64,000 nucleotides of DNA, taken from the NCBI GenBank assembly GCA_017621875.1, contig JAGASE010000001.1, forward strand, positions 1-64,000, read 5' to 3'. Under the pieces are notes generated by a model. It was given only the letters and a program-made list of their open reading frames with translations. It had not been told where the DNA came from and ran no database searches. Positions 42,377 to 52,967 of this stretch are shown piece after piece (positions within the stretch are counted from its first letter, which is position 1; each line of letters begins with the position of its first letter). The position numbers and the translations under genes were made by a program. Origin of the DNA: Clostridia bacterium (GTDB lineage: Bacteria; Bacillota; Clostridia; UBA1381).

Positions 42377-43081
42377 TTTGTTAATATCATCCATTTTAAT
42401 ATTATTTGAATCATAAAGCTCGAATACATTTAGTTCAGAAAGCATATCAATAATATCCTTCATTTTCTTTGAATTAAATTTATGCAAAATTCTTGATACC
42501 TGTTTTTTTATGGTTCCCGTTTCAACAAAACGGCTGCTTGCAATTTCTTTATAGGTTTGACCGCTATAAATTGCTCTTAAAATCTCAAATTCGCTCTGTG
42601 ATAGGCTAGACATAATGGTTATTATATATAGTAACGATTGTTGACGTGTTGCAATTTTTTTGCTTTGCTTAACAAGTAGCTGCATTATGTCCTCCTCCAT
42701 AGTACATTGCCCATTATACAGATTTATCATAGCGGTATAGATAGCATCAGTTGAGCTTGACTTTAAAATATAATTATCTGCACCTTCAGTAAAAGAGGAA
42801 AAGATGTAGTTTTCATCATTATGGCTTGTAAGCATAATGATTTTTGTGTCTGGAGACACCTTTTTTATTTTGGAAATTGCGGTAATACCGGAGTATTCTT
42901 TTTCCATTTGAATGTCTAGAAGTAAAATATCTGGTTTTTTATTAAGGCAAAGAACTTCACATTCATCTGAGTTATAGGCTGCACCAACATATTCAAGGAT
43001 AGAATATTTTTTTAATGCAAGCTCAAAGCTTTCGCATATAAAATTAATGTCATCACATATTGCCCATCTAATTTTTTCCAT
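42374..43081 (-). CDS. LuxR/NarL-type response regulator
   Basis: 235 residues. The receiver domain has Asp10/Asp11, the phospho-acceptor Asp56 (LLLDIQ), Thr at LTSHN and Lys107. A LuxR-type helix-turn-helix (about 155-220; SQSEFEILRAIYSGQTYKEIA then GTIKKQVSRILHKF) follows. Partner of the kinase encoded directly upstream, and probably regulator of the divergent transporter operon. Two-component regulators of sugar loci in Clostridia are more often AraC-type, so a LuxR-type output is unusual here. Confidence 0.88.
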   Translation of the reverse strand: MEKIRWAICDDINFICESFELALKKYSILEYVGAAYNSDECEVLCLNKKPDILLLDIQMEKEYSGITAISKIKKVSPDTKIIMLTSHNDENYIFSSFTEGADNYILKSSSTDAIYTAMINLYNGQCTMEEDIMQLLVKQSKKIATRQQSLLYIITIMSSLSQSEFEILRAIYSGQTYKEIASSRFVETGTIKKQVSRILHKFNSKKMKDIIDMLSELNVFELYDSNNIKMDDINK

Positions 43082-43104
43082 GAATAAATTCGCTCCAATC
43101 CATT

Positions 43105-44583
43105 TTATTTATCATACCTCGGGAGGATAATGAGAAATAATGTATATTCATTTACGGAACTTGAAACCTCTATTTCTCCGTTTAGTAGACTTATTATATT
43201 ATGAACAAAATACAGTCCTATGCCACCACATTCTTTTTTTGGCTTTGATGATGAATACAGGTCAAAAATTTCGCTTTTTGATTTATTATATATTCCGCAG
43301 CCGTTATCGAAAACTTCAATAATTACAAATTCATCATCGGTATAGCTTTTTATTTCAATAACCTTTTCTTCCTTATCTGTTTGTTCTAATGCTGTTATTG
43401 AATTTTCAATAAGATTTTTGAAAACCTCTTTTAAATAAAAATGTTCTCCTAAAACATTTATTATAGGGGATTCTGATGTTACTGTAACCTTGATATTTTC
43501 AGGTATTTTTGATTCATTTACGGCAAGATTAACTGTATCTGCAATATTTACTTTTGTAGAGGTGAAATCCTTTATTCGTGTTAAAAACAATGTTTTATTA
43601 ATTTTATCAAGCTGGTCAGCAGAAATAATATTAAGAGTCTTTGTACAGGATTTTATCGTATCATCATTGCCATTGGCAAGACAGTCATTTATAGTTGATG
43701 CTATTCTGTCTACCGTAATAAAAGCATTTTTATATGTGTGTAAAATCATATTAAGGTTATTGCTGGTATTTTTCATATTGTTCGCTACGCTGTAGCGTGG
43801 CTTGATGATGAGATTATTAAATGGTTTAAAGTACAGCAATATAAATATGACGCTGAATATAAGCAAAAATGTAATAAATATAGGAATAGTTGCTATATAG
43901 GAATCTGTTCGCTCTATCGGTAGCTTTGCGAGGTCGATATTGCTATATCGTATGGTTTTGAAAAACACATTTAATATCAACATAAAGTATATGTCGATAA
44001 TAAGCATGCAAATTGAGAGAATACGGTAGTTTTTTACCATAAATTGTATTTTAGTATTGCGTATACGCTGATTAATACAGTATAGTGGAAAACCAAGATA
44101 TAAGCATACAATAATATTGTTTATGGTACCTAAGTTATTATATATTACGTTTATCAGTGGTTTATTATTGCCGGTATATTGAAGTATAAATACATCAGAT
44201 GTAGTATTTGGGTCATTCAGATACAGGAATAAAGTAATTATTGCAAGTAGAGAGACAAGCTGCAATTGTGCACGTTTTTTTATAACGAGAACACTGATTG
44301 TAGCAGATAACATAAAAAGTGCTACCGATAGATTGTAAAGCCGTGATAGCGTAACTACGTGAAGTGGTTTTTGCCTGAAGAAGAAAAGAAGATTCATGTC
44401 AAGGGCAATACCGGAATTGTAATTTGAAACAGTTGCAGTATATAAGGTAGAAACCACTAAAAGCACAGAACAGCTTATAAAGTATATAGAAATAAGAAAC
44501 AGATGTTTATTGTTTCTTTTGCCAAATGAAAAAATTAAAAACAAAAAAGGGAGCAAGAGTATCAGTAACGCAGAAATCAACAT
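43105..44583 (-). CDS. multi-pass sensor histidine kinase, GHKL type
   Basis: 492 residues. Eight or so membrane segments fill residues 1-255, with no large external domain. A helical region with a candidate phospho-His in NMILHTYKNAFITVDR follows, then a C-terminal HATPase (N box FKNLIENSITALEQ, G1 VFDNGCGI, G2 GGIGLYFVHNII). A compact membrane-embedded sensor without a periplasmic domain suggests that it senses lipids, a small molecule or transporter status. GGAGGGATATAATT precedes the ATG. 23 bp to the regulator. Confidence 0.85.
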   Translation of the reverse strand: MLISALLILLLPFLFLIFSFGKRNNKHLFLISIYFISCSVLLVVSTLYTATVSNYNSGIALDMNLLFFFRQKPLHVVTLSRLYNLSVALFMLSATISVLVIKKRAQLQLVSLLAIITLFLYLNDPNTTSDVFILQYTGNNKPLINVIYNNLGTINNIIVCLYLGFPLYCINQRIRNTKIQFMVKNYRILSICMLIIDIYFMLILNVFFKTIRYSNIDLAKLPIERTDSYIATIPIFITFLLIFSVIFILLYFKPFNNLIIKPRYSVANNMKNTSNNLNMILHTYKNAFITVDRIASTINDCLANGNDDTIKSCTKTLNIISADQLDKINKTLFLTRIKDFTSTKVNIADTVNLAVNESKIPENIKVTVTSESPIINVLGEHFYLKEVFKNLIENSITALEQTDKEEKVIEIKSYTDDEFVIIEVFDNGCGIYNKSKSEIFDLYSSSKPKKECGGIGLYFVHNIISLLNGEIEVSSSVNEYTLFLIILPRYDK

Positions 44584-44784
44584 AATTATATCCCTCCATT
44601 ATTTTATATTTTCATTATATAATAAACTCATTTTCTTTGCAAGTCATTTTTGATAAGGTGACAAAAAATCAACCTAATGCGTAACGGGATGACATTTTTT
44701 TCTACTTGTGGAAGGGGGAGTGCAGATGATATAATTTTATTATCAAAATGTTACTGAAATGTAAAAAAAGAGAGGAGAAAAATT
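44584..44784 (+). promoter_or_regulatory. divergent control region of TCS and transporter operon
   Basis: TATAAT at 44730-44735, with only TTGTGG 18 bases upstream, suggests an activator-dependent promoter for the rightward operon. Upstream, TGACAAAAAATCA (about 44659) and TGACATTTTTTTC (about 44692) form spaced repeats of a TGACA half-site, with AGTCATTTTTGAT nearby in the other orientation. These are plausible sites for the response regulator. Confidence 0.4.
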
Positions 44785-46167
44785 ATGAAAGCAAAGGGAA
44801 TAATTGCAGCTATATGCTGCGGAGCGTTAATGGTATCGCTTGCAGGTTGTGGAACAAAAACTGCGATGCAGGATGGTATGACAACCGTTACGGTTTGGAC
44901 AGGAGACGGCGGTTCAAAGGCGTTTATGACAAAGGCCGTTGATGAATGGAATAAAACCACAGGTAAGGAAAAGGGTATATATATCGAATATACCGTTCAG
45001 GAAGGAAATATGGGCGAAAAGCTTGACCTTGCCCTTTCATCGGGAAAAGCTCCTGATATGTTTGGCGGCGGAAATCTGGCACAGCTTGTGGCAAATGACC
45101 AGATTGTTGCACTTGAGGATATGCCGGGCGGACCTGAAATGATTGCAGCAAGAGAAAAATACATAACAGAGGATTCACAAAGATTTCAGGGAAAAACCTA
45201 TAGGCTGCCGGTAAGTGTAACAACTCATGGACTTATTTATAATAAGGATATGTTTGTGGCTGCCGGTATTGTGGATGAAAACGGAGAAGCGAAAGCTCCT
45301 GAAACCTTAGAAGAAATGGTTGAGGCCGCTAAAAAGCTCACTAATCCTTCAAAAAAGGAATATGGAATTATTTATCCGGGAAAATGGTCAAGCTGGTATG
45401 ATCTTGATATAACAAAGGTTGCCACAGCTACTGACGGATTCCCTGTTGGATATAATCCTAAAACCGGTTGGTTTGATTATTCAGGACAGGCAGAGGTTAT
45501 GAAAGCAATAATAAAAATTAAAGAAAATGGAAGCTGCTTCCCTGGAACAGAGGGCATTGATAACGATGCGGCAAGATCACGATTTGCACTTGGCAATATT
45601 GGTATGAAGATGGGTGCAAGCTATGACTATGGTGTTCTTACAGAACAGTTTCCGACTGATATAAACTGGGGTGTTGCACCATTTCCATCAGCAGACAAAA
45701 ATGTAAAGCATCGTCAGTTTATGAATATAAGCTCATCCTGCTTTATAAATAAGGCTTCTGTGGAACAAATTGGAGAAGACAAGTTAATGGAGGTTTATAA
45801 ATGGCTTGCCGGTGACGAAATGATTATTAATATGTATAAAGAAGGATTAGCACTTCCATATGATTCTGAGCTTGTAGAGGGGATTGAAATTCCTGATGAA
45901 ATGGAAAATTGGAAGATTTTTGCTGAAATGGAAGCTATAAGTCAGGTATTCGTAATGCCAAGACTGTTTGATGTTGCAGGTGAGAAAGAATTATACCAGG
46001 TATGGCTTGAGGATATCTGGACCGGAAATATTCCTTATGATCGAATTGATGAGGTGGCTAAAGAAAAGGCTGATATGATGAATAAGGCTATTGACAGATA
46101 TCAGGAGTTACATCCGGAATATGAGGGACAAAAGTATATACTTAGTGATTGGGACACAAGAAGATAG
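44785..46167 (+). CDS. sugar ABC transporter substrate-binding lipoprotein
   Basis: 460 residues. The lipobox SLAGC places the lipidated Cys at 22. It is a family 1 (MalE-like) binding protein: TVWTGDGGSKAF opening, GKAPDMFGGGNLAQL hinge region, YRLPVSVTTHGLIYNKDMF. It is the usual oligosaccharide-binding partner of the two permeases that follow. AGAGAGGAG precedes the ATG. Confidence 0.92.
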   Translation: MKAKGIIAAICCGALMVSLAGCGTKTAMQDGMTTVTVWTGDGGSKAFMTKAVDEWNKTTGKEKGIYIEYTVQEGNMGEKLDLALSSGKAPDMFGGGNLAQLVANDQIVALEDMPGGPEMIAAREKYITEDSQRFQGKTYRLPVSVTTHGLIYNKDMFVAAGIVDENGEAKAPETLEEMVEAAKKLTNPSKKEYGIIYPGKWSSWYDLDITKVATATDGFPVGYNPKTGWFDYSGQAEVMKAIIKIKENGSCFPGTEGIDNDAARSRFALGNIGMKMGASYDYGVLTEQFPTDINWGVAPFPSADKNVKHRQFMNISSSCFINKASVEQIGEDKLMEVYKWLAGDEMIINMYKEGLALPYDSELVEGIEIPDEMENWKIFAEMEAISQVFVMPRLFDVAGEKELYQVWLEDIWTGNIPYDRIDEVAKEKADMMNKAIDRYQELHPEYEGQKYILSDWDTRR

Positions 46168-46172
46168 AGGAC

Positions 46173-47132
46173 GTGAATAAGTTGAAGGGATTATTTTTAA
46201 GGAAAACGACGCTTCAGGGGCATAAAACAATGCCTCTGAAGCGTTCAGTATCAATACAGTGTTATTTATTGTTGGCATTGCCACTGATAGGCTTTTTTGT
46301 TTTTACTATTTATCCGATTATATGGGCATTTTTGAAGGCATTTTTCTATTATGACAAAAATCCGTTTAATACCCGATTTGTAGGTATAGAAAATTTTATA
46401 AACGTATTTACAAAGGATAAATCTTATTGGGCATCGTGGCTCACTACGTTTAAGATTATGTTTATGAAGCTACCATTTGAAATACCGATGGCGTTGGTAT
46501 TTGCTGTAATGCTGAAGAATGTATCAAAAAAATCAGGTCAGTTTTTCCGTGCAGTATTCACTATGCCTAACGTTGTAAGTACAGCGATAATTGGTGTTAT
46601 TTTTACAAATATGTTTGATTATTTCGGATTTATAAATGAGCTGCTGATTAATCTTGGTATATTGAAGGAACCATTTAATTGGTTTGGGAGCACAATCGGC
46701 TCATTGATTGCATTATGTGCAGGCTCATTATGGTCATGTATAGGTGTAAATATATTGTATTTTACAGCAGCACTTACTAATGTGCCGGAGGATGTATATG
46801 AAGCGGCGGAGATTGATGGAGCTAATACATTTGTCAAATTTTTTAAAATAACAATTCCAATGATTGCACCGGTGTTTAGAACTATCCTGCTGCTTGCAAT
46901 CAACGGAACAATACAGGGCGGAGAATACATAATAGCATTTACTAATGGAGCACCGGGAGGCAGCACGCTGACTGTGGGAGCATATATGATAAAAGCCTTT
47001 CTGCCGGGCTTTGCAACCGGTGTACCGAATGTAGGATACGGATGTGCTGCGGCAATAATTACTTCCATCTTGGCAACAATGGTGGCGTTAATATACCAAA
47101 GAGTCAGCATAAAGATGAAGGAGGTATATTGA
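46173..47132 (+). CDS. sugar ABC transporter permease, MalF/LplB-like
   Basis: About 319 residues from GTG 46173 (TTG 46182 is an alternative). A start inside the binding-protein gene is unlikely. Six membrane helices. The EAA coupling loop is EAAEIDGANTFVKFFKITIPM (split EAAEIDGAN / FFKITIPM). No ATPase is encoded in the operon, so a shared MsmX-type ATPase elsewhere must energise the transporter. Confidence 0.88.
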   Translation: MNKLKGLFLRKTTLQGHKTMPLKRSVSIQCYLLLALPLIGFFVFTIYPIIWAFLKAFFYYDKNPFNTRFVGIENFINVFTKDKSYWASWLTTFKIMFMKLPFEIPMALVFAVMLKNVSKKSGQFFRAVFTMPNVVSTAIIGVIFTNMFDYFGFINELLINLGILKEPFNWFGSTIGSLIALCAGSLWSCIGVNILYFTAALTNVPEDVYEAAEIDGANTFVKFFKITIPMIAPVFRTILLLAINGTIQGGEYIIAFTNGAPGGSTLTVGAYMIKAFLPGFATGVPNVGYGCAAAIITSILATMVALIYQRVSIKMKEVY

Positions 47133-47133
47133 T

Positions 47134-47979
47134 ATGAAACAACATATTAAAAAGATAATGCTATACATATTTTTGATTTGCTTAACGGTTATTATGGTGT
47201 TTCCGTTAATATACTGTTTGGCAGCATCACTAAAGACAAATATGGAAATATTGGCTATGCCGGAAAGAGTTTTTCCTAAAAATCCAACCTTTGATAACTA
47301 TGTAGAAATTATGGGGTCAGGAAGCTTTAATGTAGGACCGATGGCGTTTAATAGCTTGTGGTATTCGGCTTCCTCGGTTTTCATAACACTCTTTTTATCT
47401 ATGATTTGCGGATATGTATTTGCAAGAGGAGAGTTCCCTGGAAAAAAAATAATTTTTGCCATTTTTTCAGCACTTATGTTTATTTCTTTAGGCTCTATTA
47501 CAATTTATCCGGTGTTTGATATTTTATCAATATTGCATCTTAATGATTCGTTGTTTGGACTTGTAGTGATGCAGTGCTTTGGAATTCCTGTAGTTAATAT
47601 GTATCTTGTAAAGGGATTTATTGAAGGTCTACCAAGAGAAATTGATGAGGCAGCGAGCATTGATGGGTGTAGCTTTACGGGAACTTTATTTAGAATTATT
47701 GCACCGATGCTAAAGCCTATTCTCATTACTATTGGAATGCTTGCATTTAATGGTTCATGGAATAGCTACTTAATGCCGGCACTGTTCACAATGACAAGAC
47801 CGGATCAACAAACTCTTATTGTCGGCATTATGGAATTTAAGAATAAGGGTGAGGCAGCAACTGCGTGGAATCTTATTCTTGCCGCTACTGCTACAGCATT
47901 GATACCGGTTGTTGCTGTATACACAATAGGGAACAAATATATAACAGAAGCATTTATCGCAGGTGCAGTTAAGGGTTAA
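47134..47979 (+). CDS. sugar ABC transporter permease, MalG/YtcP-like
   Basis: 281 residues with six membrane helices. The EAA loop is EIDEAASIDGCSFTGTLFRI. One base separates it from the previous stop. With the MalF-like partner it forms the channel for imported oligosaccharides. Confidence 0.9.
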   Translation: MKQHIKKIMLYIFLICLTVIMVFPLIYCLAASLKTNMEILAMPERVFPKNPTFDNYVEIMGSGSFNVGPMAFNSLWYSASSVFITLFLSMICGYVFARGEFPGKKIIFAIFSALMFISLGSITIYPVFDILSILHLNDSLFGLVVMQCFGIPVVNMYLVKGFIEGLPREIDEAASIDGCSFTGTLFRIIAPMLKPILITIGMLAFNGSWNSYLMPALFTMTRPDQQTLIVGIMEFKNKGEAATAWNLILAATATALIPVVAVYTIGNKYITEAFIAGAVKG

Positions 47980-48006
47980 AACTTTATACTTAAAGGAGGA
48001 ACATAT

Positions 48007-50172
48007 ATGAAATCTATAAAATTGAAACTAACACTGTTATTTTTGGCTATAGGATGCACTTTTGGAACAAGTGCGGGTGCAAAATATCTTGAGTTTATTC
48101 CTGCACAAGATGGAACTGTGACAAACGGTAGCTTAGTGCAAAACAGTAATATTTCTTATAACAATGAGGCTGAGTCGCTTTTGACAAGCATAGTAAACAC
48201 CAAACAGGAAAAGGTCTCTATTGTTTTTAACGAAACGATTCCGCTGGGAACATATAACTGGTGTAAAATTATGCACAGATATTCTGACGTTTCTTACCAG
48301 AATGAAAACGACTCTGTTGCATACCTTGTCAATGTAATGACAGATGGTTGGGATAATTACTCTGATGTACGTCTTTTATCTTCGGAAAATGAGAATAAAT
48401 GGATAGTGGATTACTTTAATCTTAGCGAGATTTTAGAGGTTTATGATTCAGAGGAAATACAGTTCTTTGTTGCAAATCAGAATAATAGTCCACAAGAAGG
48501 AAAGGTTTCGGCAAAGCACGATATGAAATATATTGTACTTTTTGAAACTGAGGCTGATGCAGAGGCTTATGATTCTTCAATTTTAGGAGTTACTGTTGGA
48601 AAACAGGCTGCTGTAATTGATAAGCTTGCACACACAATTAGTGTTGACGTAGAGCAATTAGCAGGAAGCACCATAGAAACACCTGTTATTAGTTTGATTA
48701 AGGGTGCAAAAGCAGTAATTCCGGAGGATGCTGATTTTTCAAATCCTGTTGAAATTGTTATTACGGATATATCAGGAAAAGAGATTGTATATACCATGAC
48801 GGTACGGACTTCAGATATGTCCTTGCCGGAGGGTACTATGGAGAACTGTATTAACGACCTGAATTCTGCTAATGCAGAAACAATAGCTACTGTTTTTGAA
48901 GAAAACAAAAGCATTTTATATGCTACAAGCTCTGAAATTGAAAATATGAATGAAGAAGAGCTCGGATACCTATATAAGGGAATAATCAATAGCGCAGGAA
49001 GTTTTACAGAGGATAACCTGGTTGCTATTTTAAGAGAATGTGTGAATTATTCAAAGCTGATGACATACGGAGCGACTGTAGAAGGCTTTAATGACGTAAT
49101 AAGTGAACGAAATCTTCCTATTTACATGTCAAATGAATATGAAACTTGGAAAGAATATTTAAGTGATGAAAATAAGTTTTCAGTGCTTAATTTTGCACGT
49201 GGAGAGGAAGGTTATGCAGCCTTTAATGAAACTTTTAAGGAAAAGGCACTTTCTGTAGCTATGACAACAAACAGCGAATGGGAAAAGTGTAAAGCGATTT
49301 TTGAACTGAACTTACAGAGAATCGGCTTTACTCAAGATGAATATGATGCATATATTGGAGCTTTTAATAATAAGGCGATGGTATTTGGTAATGTAGTAAA
49401 TGCTATTGAAGAAGGAAGTGCAGATTATAAAAATCTCTTTATTATGTATGCAACGCAGCAGAAGGATGCTGAACAAGCGAAAAATGACCGTTATACAGGT
49501 GGCGGTGGCTCTGCTTCTGTGTCCGGTGGCAGCGGAGGTGTTATGATAACTGGAAAAGTTCCGGTTACACAAACAAAGGAGCCGGAGAGTGTGCCTGAAC
49601 CGGAAGATAATAATGAAGTAACAGAAAGATTCAAGTTCGAGGATTGCGATAATTATGAGTGGGCTAAGGAAAGTATACAAAATCTGTACAGTGCAGGTAT
49701 TATTTCAGGAATGACAGAAACTACCTACTCTCCGGAAAAGAACGTTACACGTGCTGAATTTATTACAATGGCGATTAAGGCATTAAAGCTTGAGGCTGTA
49801 GCAAAGGAAAGTGCATTTTCGGATTTATCTGAAGACGATTGGTATTTCGGCAGTATTACTGCAGCCTACGAAAATGGACTCATATCAGGAGTGGACGAAA
49901 ACAGAGTTGCACCTAATGAAAATATAAGTCGTCAGGATATTGCAGTGATATGTTACCGGATATTAAAGAATAAGCTTTCGGTTGTTTCTGATAATGTACC
50001 GTCAGATAGTGATGCTGTGGCAGATTATGCTGTTGAAGCTGTAAATTCACTTTTTGGTGCAGGAATTCTTTCGGGATATGAAGGAAATGAGTTCAGACCT
50101 ACACAGTCTGCAACAAGAGCTGAAACAGCCGTTATTATGAATAGGATATATGAGATAGTTAATGCACAATAA
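48007..50172 (+). CDS. SLH-anchored surface protein with recurrent binding-type module
   Basis: 721 residues. A signal peptide (1-25) is followed by a beta-rich module (about 30-185) ending in MKYIVLFETEADAEAYD, then a cadherin-like linker module (about 190-275, SVDVEQ/YTMTV). An alpha-helical part (about 280-500), a Gly/Ser-rich spacer (GGGGSASVSGGSGG) and three SLH domains (about 545-718) follow. SLH domains attach it to the cell wall. The first module is shared with three other proteins of the operon and is probably carbohydrate-binding. AAAGGAGG precedes the ATG. Confidence 0.75.
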   Translation: MKSIKLKLTLLFLAIGCTFGTSAGAKYLEFIPAQDGTVTNGSLVQNSNISYNNEAESLLTSIVNTKQEKVSIVFNETIPLGTYNWCKIMHRYSDVSYQNENDSVAYLVNVMTDGWDNYSDVRLLSSENENKWIVDYFNLSEILEVYDSEEIQFFVANQNNSPQEGKVSAKHDMKYIVLFETEADAEAYDSSILGVTVGKQAAVIDKLAHTISVDVEQLAGSTIETPVISLIKGAKAVIPEDADFSNPVEIVITDISGKEIVYTMTVRTSDMSLPEGTMENCINDLNSANAETIATVFEENKSILYATSSEIENMNEEELGYLYKGIINSAGSFTEDNLVAILRECVNYSKLMTYGATVEGFNDVISERNLPIYMSNEYETWKEYLSDENKFSVLNFARGEEGYAAFNETFKEKALSVAMTTNSEWEKCKAIFELNLQRIGFTQDEYDAYIGAFNNKAMVFGNVVNAIEEGSADYKNLFIMYATQQKDAEQAKNDRYTGGGGSASVSGGSGGVMITGKVPVTQTKEPESVPEPEDNNEVTERFKFEDCDNYEWAKESIQNLYSAGIISGMTETTYSPEKNVTRAEFITMAIKALKLEAVAKESAFSDLSEDDWYFGSITAAYENGLISGVDENRVAPNENISRQDIAVICYRILKNKLSVVSDNVPSDSDAVADYAVEAVNSLFGAGILSGYEGNEFRPTQSATRAETAVIMNRIYEIVNAQ

Positions 50173-50184
50173 AGGAGGTAGACT

Positions 50185-52953
50185 ATGTTAAAAAGGATAA
50201 TAGTTTTATTGCTTTGTTCTCAGCTTTTGGTATCGATGTTACCTGTCTATGCGGAAGATGTGGTAGAACAGTCTGAGGAGGTAACTACGCAGGCTGACGT
50301 GGAAATTCCCTTAATAGGCAAGGAAGCAGATACGCTTACAGCTTTGGGGATTTTCAATGAAAATGATGTGAAATCGGCATATAGTAGGGTAACAAGACTT
50401 GACTTTGCCCGTATGATATACAAATTTTCAGCATTCGGTGTAAGCGATGCTGAGCTTCGCTTTACTGATATTGACGAAAAAGATTCACAATATGTAAATT
50501 ATGTAATAGAGCAAAAGTATATTGAAAATACATCTGATGATGTATTTAGACCGAACGATGAAGTAACAGCATTCCAGTTCATAAAGGGTGTTGTTGCTGA
50601 AATGGGTTATGAGCCACTTGCAAGGATGAAAAACGGCTATATCAATGCAGCTAAGGAAATCGATATTGTAGAGGGCGCACTTGCTTACGATGGCGGAATT
50701 ACATATAAAGAAGTGGCTGAGCTTATGTATAAAGGACTTTTAACCGGTATAGGAAGAATGTCCTTGACTTCCGGCTCGCAGATGTTTGAAATTGCAGATA
50801 AAACCTATATTGAGGATAGGTTTGATGCAGAGATTTTCAAGGGAACAGTTCAGGGAACGGACAGGACAAAGCTTTACGAGACTGTCGGTTCATCACGCAA
50901 CACAGTAATTATTGACTTTGTTGAATATGAAACAGCTATTGATATGTATAATTATTTGGGATACAGGGGTAATTATATTGTACAGAACATTGATGGCTAT
51001 GATACTGTAATTGCATTTTATGATGAAGAAAAACGCACAGATACAAAAGAAATTGCAGATAATCAAATTCTTTCTTTTTCAAATAACCGCTACACCTATG
51101 TCGAGGACGATAAAAAGAAAACAATAGACCTTGATTTGGGTTATAGCTTGATTTATAACGGAAAGTACGTGGACAGCTATTTGCCTCAGGATATGCTTCC
51201 GCAAAACGGAAATGTAAAGCTCATAGATGCAGACAAAAACGGTAAGTTTGAAACTGTTATTATATATGATTATCAAACTAAGGTTGTTGTAAGATACAAT
51301 GAGAACGAGGGCGTGATCTATGACAAAAACGGGGCAGCCTCAGTGAACATTAATGATATAGATACAGTTGACATTATGCAGAATGGTAAACATGTTGATT
51401 CAAGCAGTATCAGGGAAAACTCTATTCTTTCAGTAGCAGTAAGTAAGGATGGAGCATACGCTGCAATTGAAGTATCCGCAGCGATTAAAACCGGAAATAT
51501 TGGAACGGTTTCAAAAGAGGATATGGAATACACAATCGTCTTTGACGGCTCGCTGTATGAAATAAATGAAGTATACTTTGATGCTTATGTAGAACCGGCT
51601 ATACTGATGATCGGGGCTTCTGTAAAGGCATATTTTGACCACTTTGGAAGAGTTGTGTATATGGAGGCGACAACGAGTGACCTGCTTCTCGGATTTCTTA
51701 TGAAAGCTCGATATAATGATGATCAAGAAAGAATGGTTTTTGACATTTATAAGCAGGATAACGAATTGGACAGGAGTCGTTTGGGTGCTGAAAAGATCAA
51801 AATGGACGGAAGGACTCGTAAAAAATATAATGATATTTTAGATGTGCTGAAAAAGGGAGAAGCTGATGTTGCACCGCAAATTATCAGGTATCGGTTAAAT
51901 TCGGAGGGAGAAGTTTGCGAAATTGATACTCCATATAATGATGCATCTATGAGTGTAGATTCGACACCATATCTTGAAAGACGGCCCGGCTCAAAGGAAT
52001 CGAAGGACAGCTTCCGTATAATATATGGTGGTGCATCCTTTGAAGCAAATCCGGAAAATTTCTTGTATAAACCAGCATCATCTACATTTGGCAGGAGAGT
52101 ACGCTATGCAGCAAAATCAGAAAATGTACCTGTGCTTATAAGACCTACGGATAGTGCAAACGTATCTACTGACACAATACATTTTTCAACTGTTAGAGAT
52201 GCTTTTATGATGGACCAGAGCTATAAAACCTTTGATATGTATAGTTATGGACCAAGTACGAGAATTGGTGATTTGTTTGTATATTATAATGATGCTGCGT
52301 TTTCATCTGATGATACTGTAAAGGGAACAACGGTTGCAATGGTAGCTGAAATTCAGGAAATTTATGATGAAGAGCTTGACGAGCCTGTAGCTAAAATAAA
52401 ATTGGCAGGAGAGGGTTCGTCCGTAGAGGCTATTGCAAGAAAAGATAAGTATTGGAAGGAAGTTCTTTCCTTTAATGAAGACGGAAGATACCGACTCGAT
52501 GTAGGTGATGTTGTATGGTACGACAGAGACCAGAATACAACTGAAATAACAGCGATACGTCTTATGTGGGATGCAAGTGAACCGAATCCTCAGGTGGCTT
52601 TAAAGGGTAATGCTGTTAGAGCGTATGGAGATATATTGTCAAATCCCGGTGTAAGATATGTGGACGTGTATGACATAGAGGAAGAATTTGCAATAACTAC
52701 GACAAAGGATTTGTCAACATTTACAGGTACCGAGGCACAGCTTGACCTGACAATGGAAAGAATAGGTCATTTCCCAAATAACTGTGTTCATATATTCGAT
52801 TCTGAGGAAAAGACAGTAAGCGTCAGCGGAATGAGCGGTGCTACAAATTCGTGGAAAGATGTTAAGGACTTTAAACGCTATGGTAAGGACAGAACACGTA
52901 TAATTTGCGTAACCAAGTGGGGCTATGCATTGTGCTTGTTTATTATCAAATAA
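50185..52953 (+). CDS. large SLH-domain surface protein
   Basis: 922 residues. A signal peptide (1-24) is followed by two to three N-terminal SLH repeats (about 45-190; SRVTRLDFARMIYKF, FRPNDEVTAFQFIKG). A long mainly beta region (about 200-920) follows, made of OB- or SH3-like repeats with many acidic residues. No catalytic motif was recognised. The architecture resembles S-layer-type or cell-surface scaffold proteins of Clostridia. AAAGGAGG lies six bases before the ATG, and the gap to the preceding gene is 12 bp. Confidence 0.65.
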   Translation: MLKRIIVLLLCSQLLVSMLPVYAEDVVEQSEEVTTQADVEIPLIGKEADTLTALGIFNENDVKSAYSRVTRLDFARMIYKFSAFGVSDAELRFTDIDEKDSQYVNYVIEQKYIENTSDDVFRPNDEVTAFQFIKGVVAEMGYEPLARMKNGYINAAKEIDIVEGALAYDGGITYKEVAELMYKGLLTGIGRMSLTSGSQMFEIADKTYIEDRFDAEIFKGTVQGTDRTKLYETVGSSRNTVIIDFVEYETAIDMYNYLGYRGNYIVQNIDGYDTVIAFYDEEKRTDTKEIADNQILSFSNNRYTYVEDDKKKTIDLDLGYSLIYNGKYVDSYLPQDMLPQNGNVKLIDADKNGKFETVIIYDYQTKVVVRYNENEGVIYDKNGAASVNINDIDTVDIMQNGKHVDSSSIRENSILSVAVSKDGAYAAIEVSAAIKTGNIGTVSKEDMEYTIVFDGSLYEINEVYFDAYVEPAILMIGASVKAYFDHFGRVVYMEATTSDLLLGFLMKARYNDDQERMVFDIYKQDNELDRSRLGAEKIKMDGRTRKKYNDILDVLKKGEADVAPQIIRYRLNSEGEVCEIDTPYNDASMSVDSTPYLERRPGSKESKDSFRIIYGGASFEANPENFLYKPASSTFGRRVRYAAKSENVPVLIRPTDSANVSTDTIHFSTVRDAFMMDQSYKTFDMYSYGPSTRIGDLFVYYNDAAFSSDDTVKGTTVAMVAEIQEIYDEELDEPVAKIKLAGEGSSVEAIARKDKYWKEVLSFNEDGRYRLDVGDVVWYDRDQNTTEITAIRLMWDASEPNPQVALKGNAVRAYGDILSNPGVRYVDVYDIEEEFAITTTKDLSTFTGTEAQLDLTMERIGHFPNNCVHIFDSEEKTVSVSGMSGATNSWKDVKDFKRYGKDRTRIICVTKWGYALCLFIIK

Positions 52954-52967
52954 TCGGAGGTGCTAAA

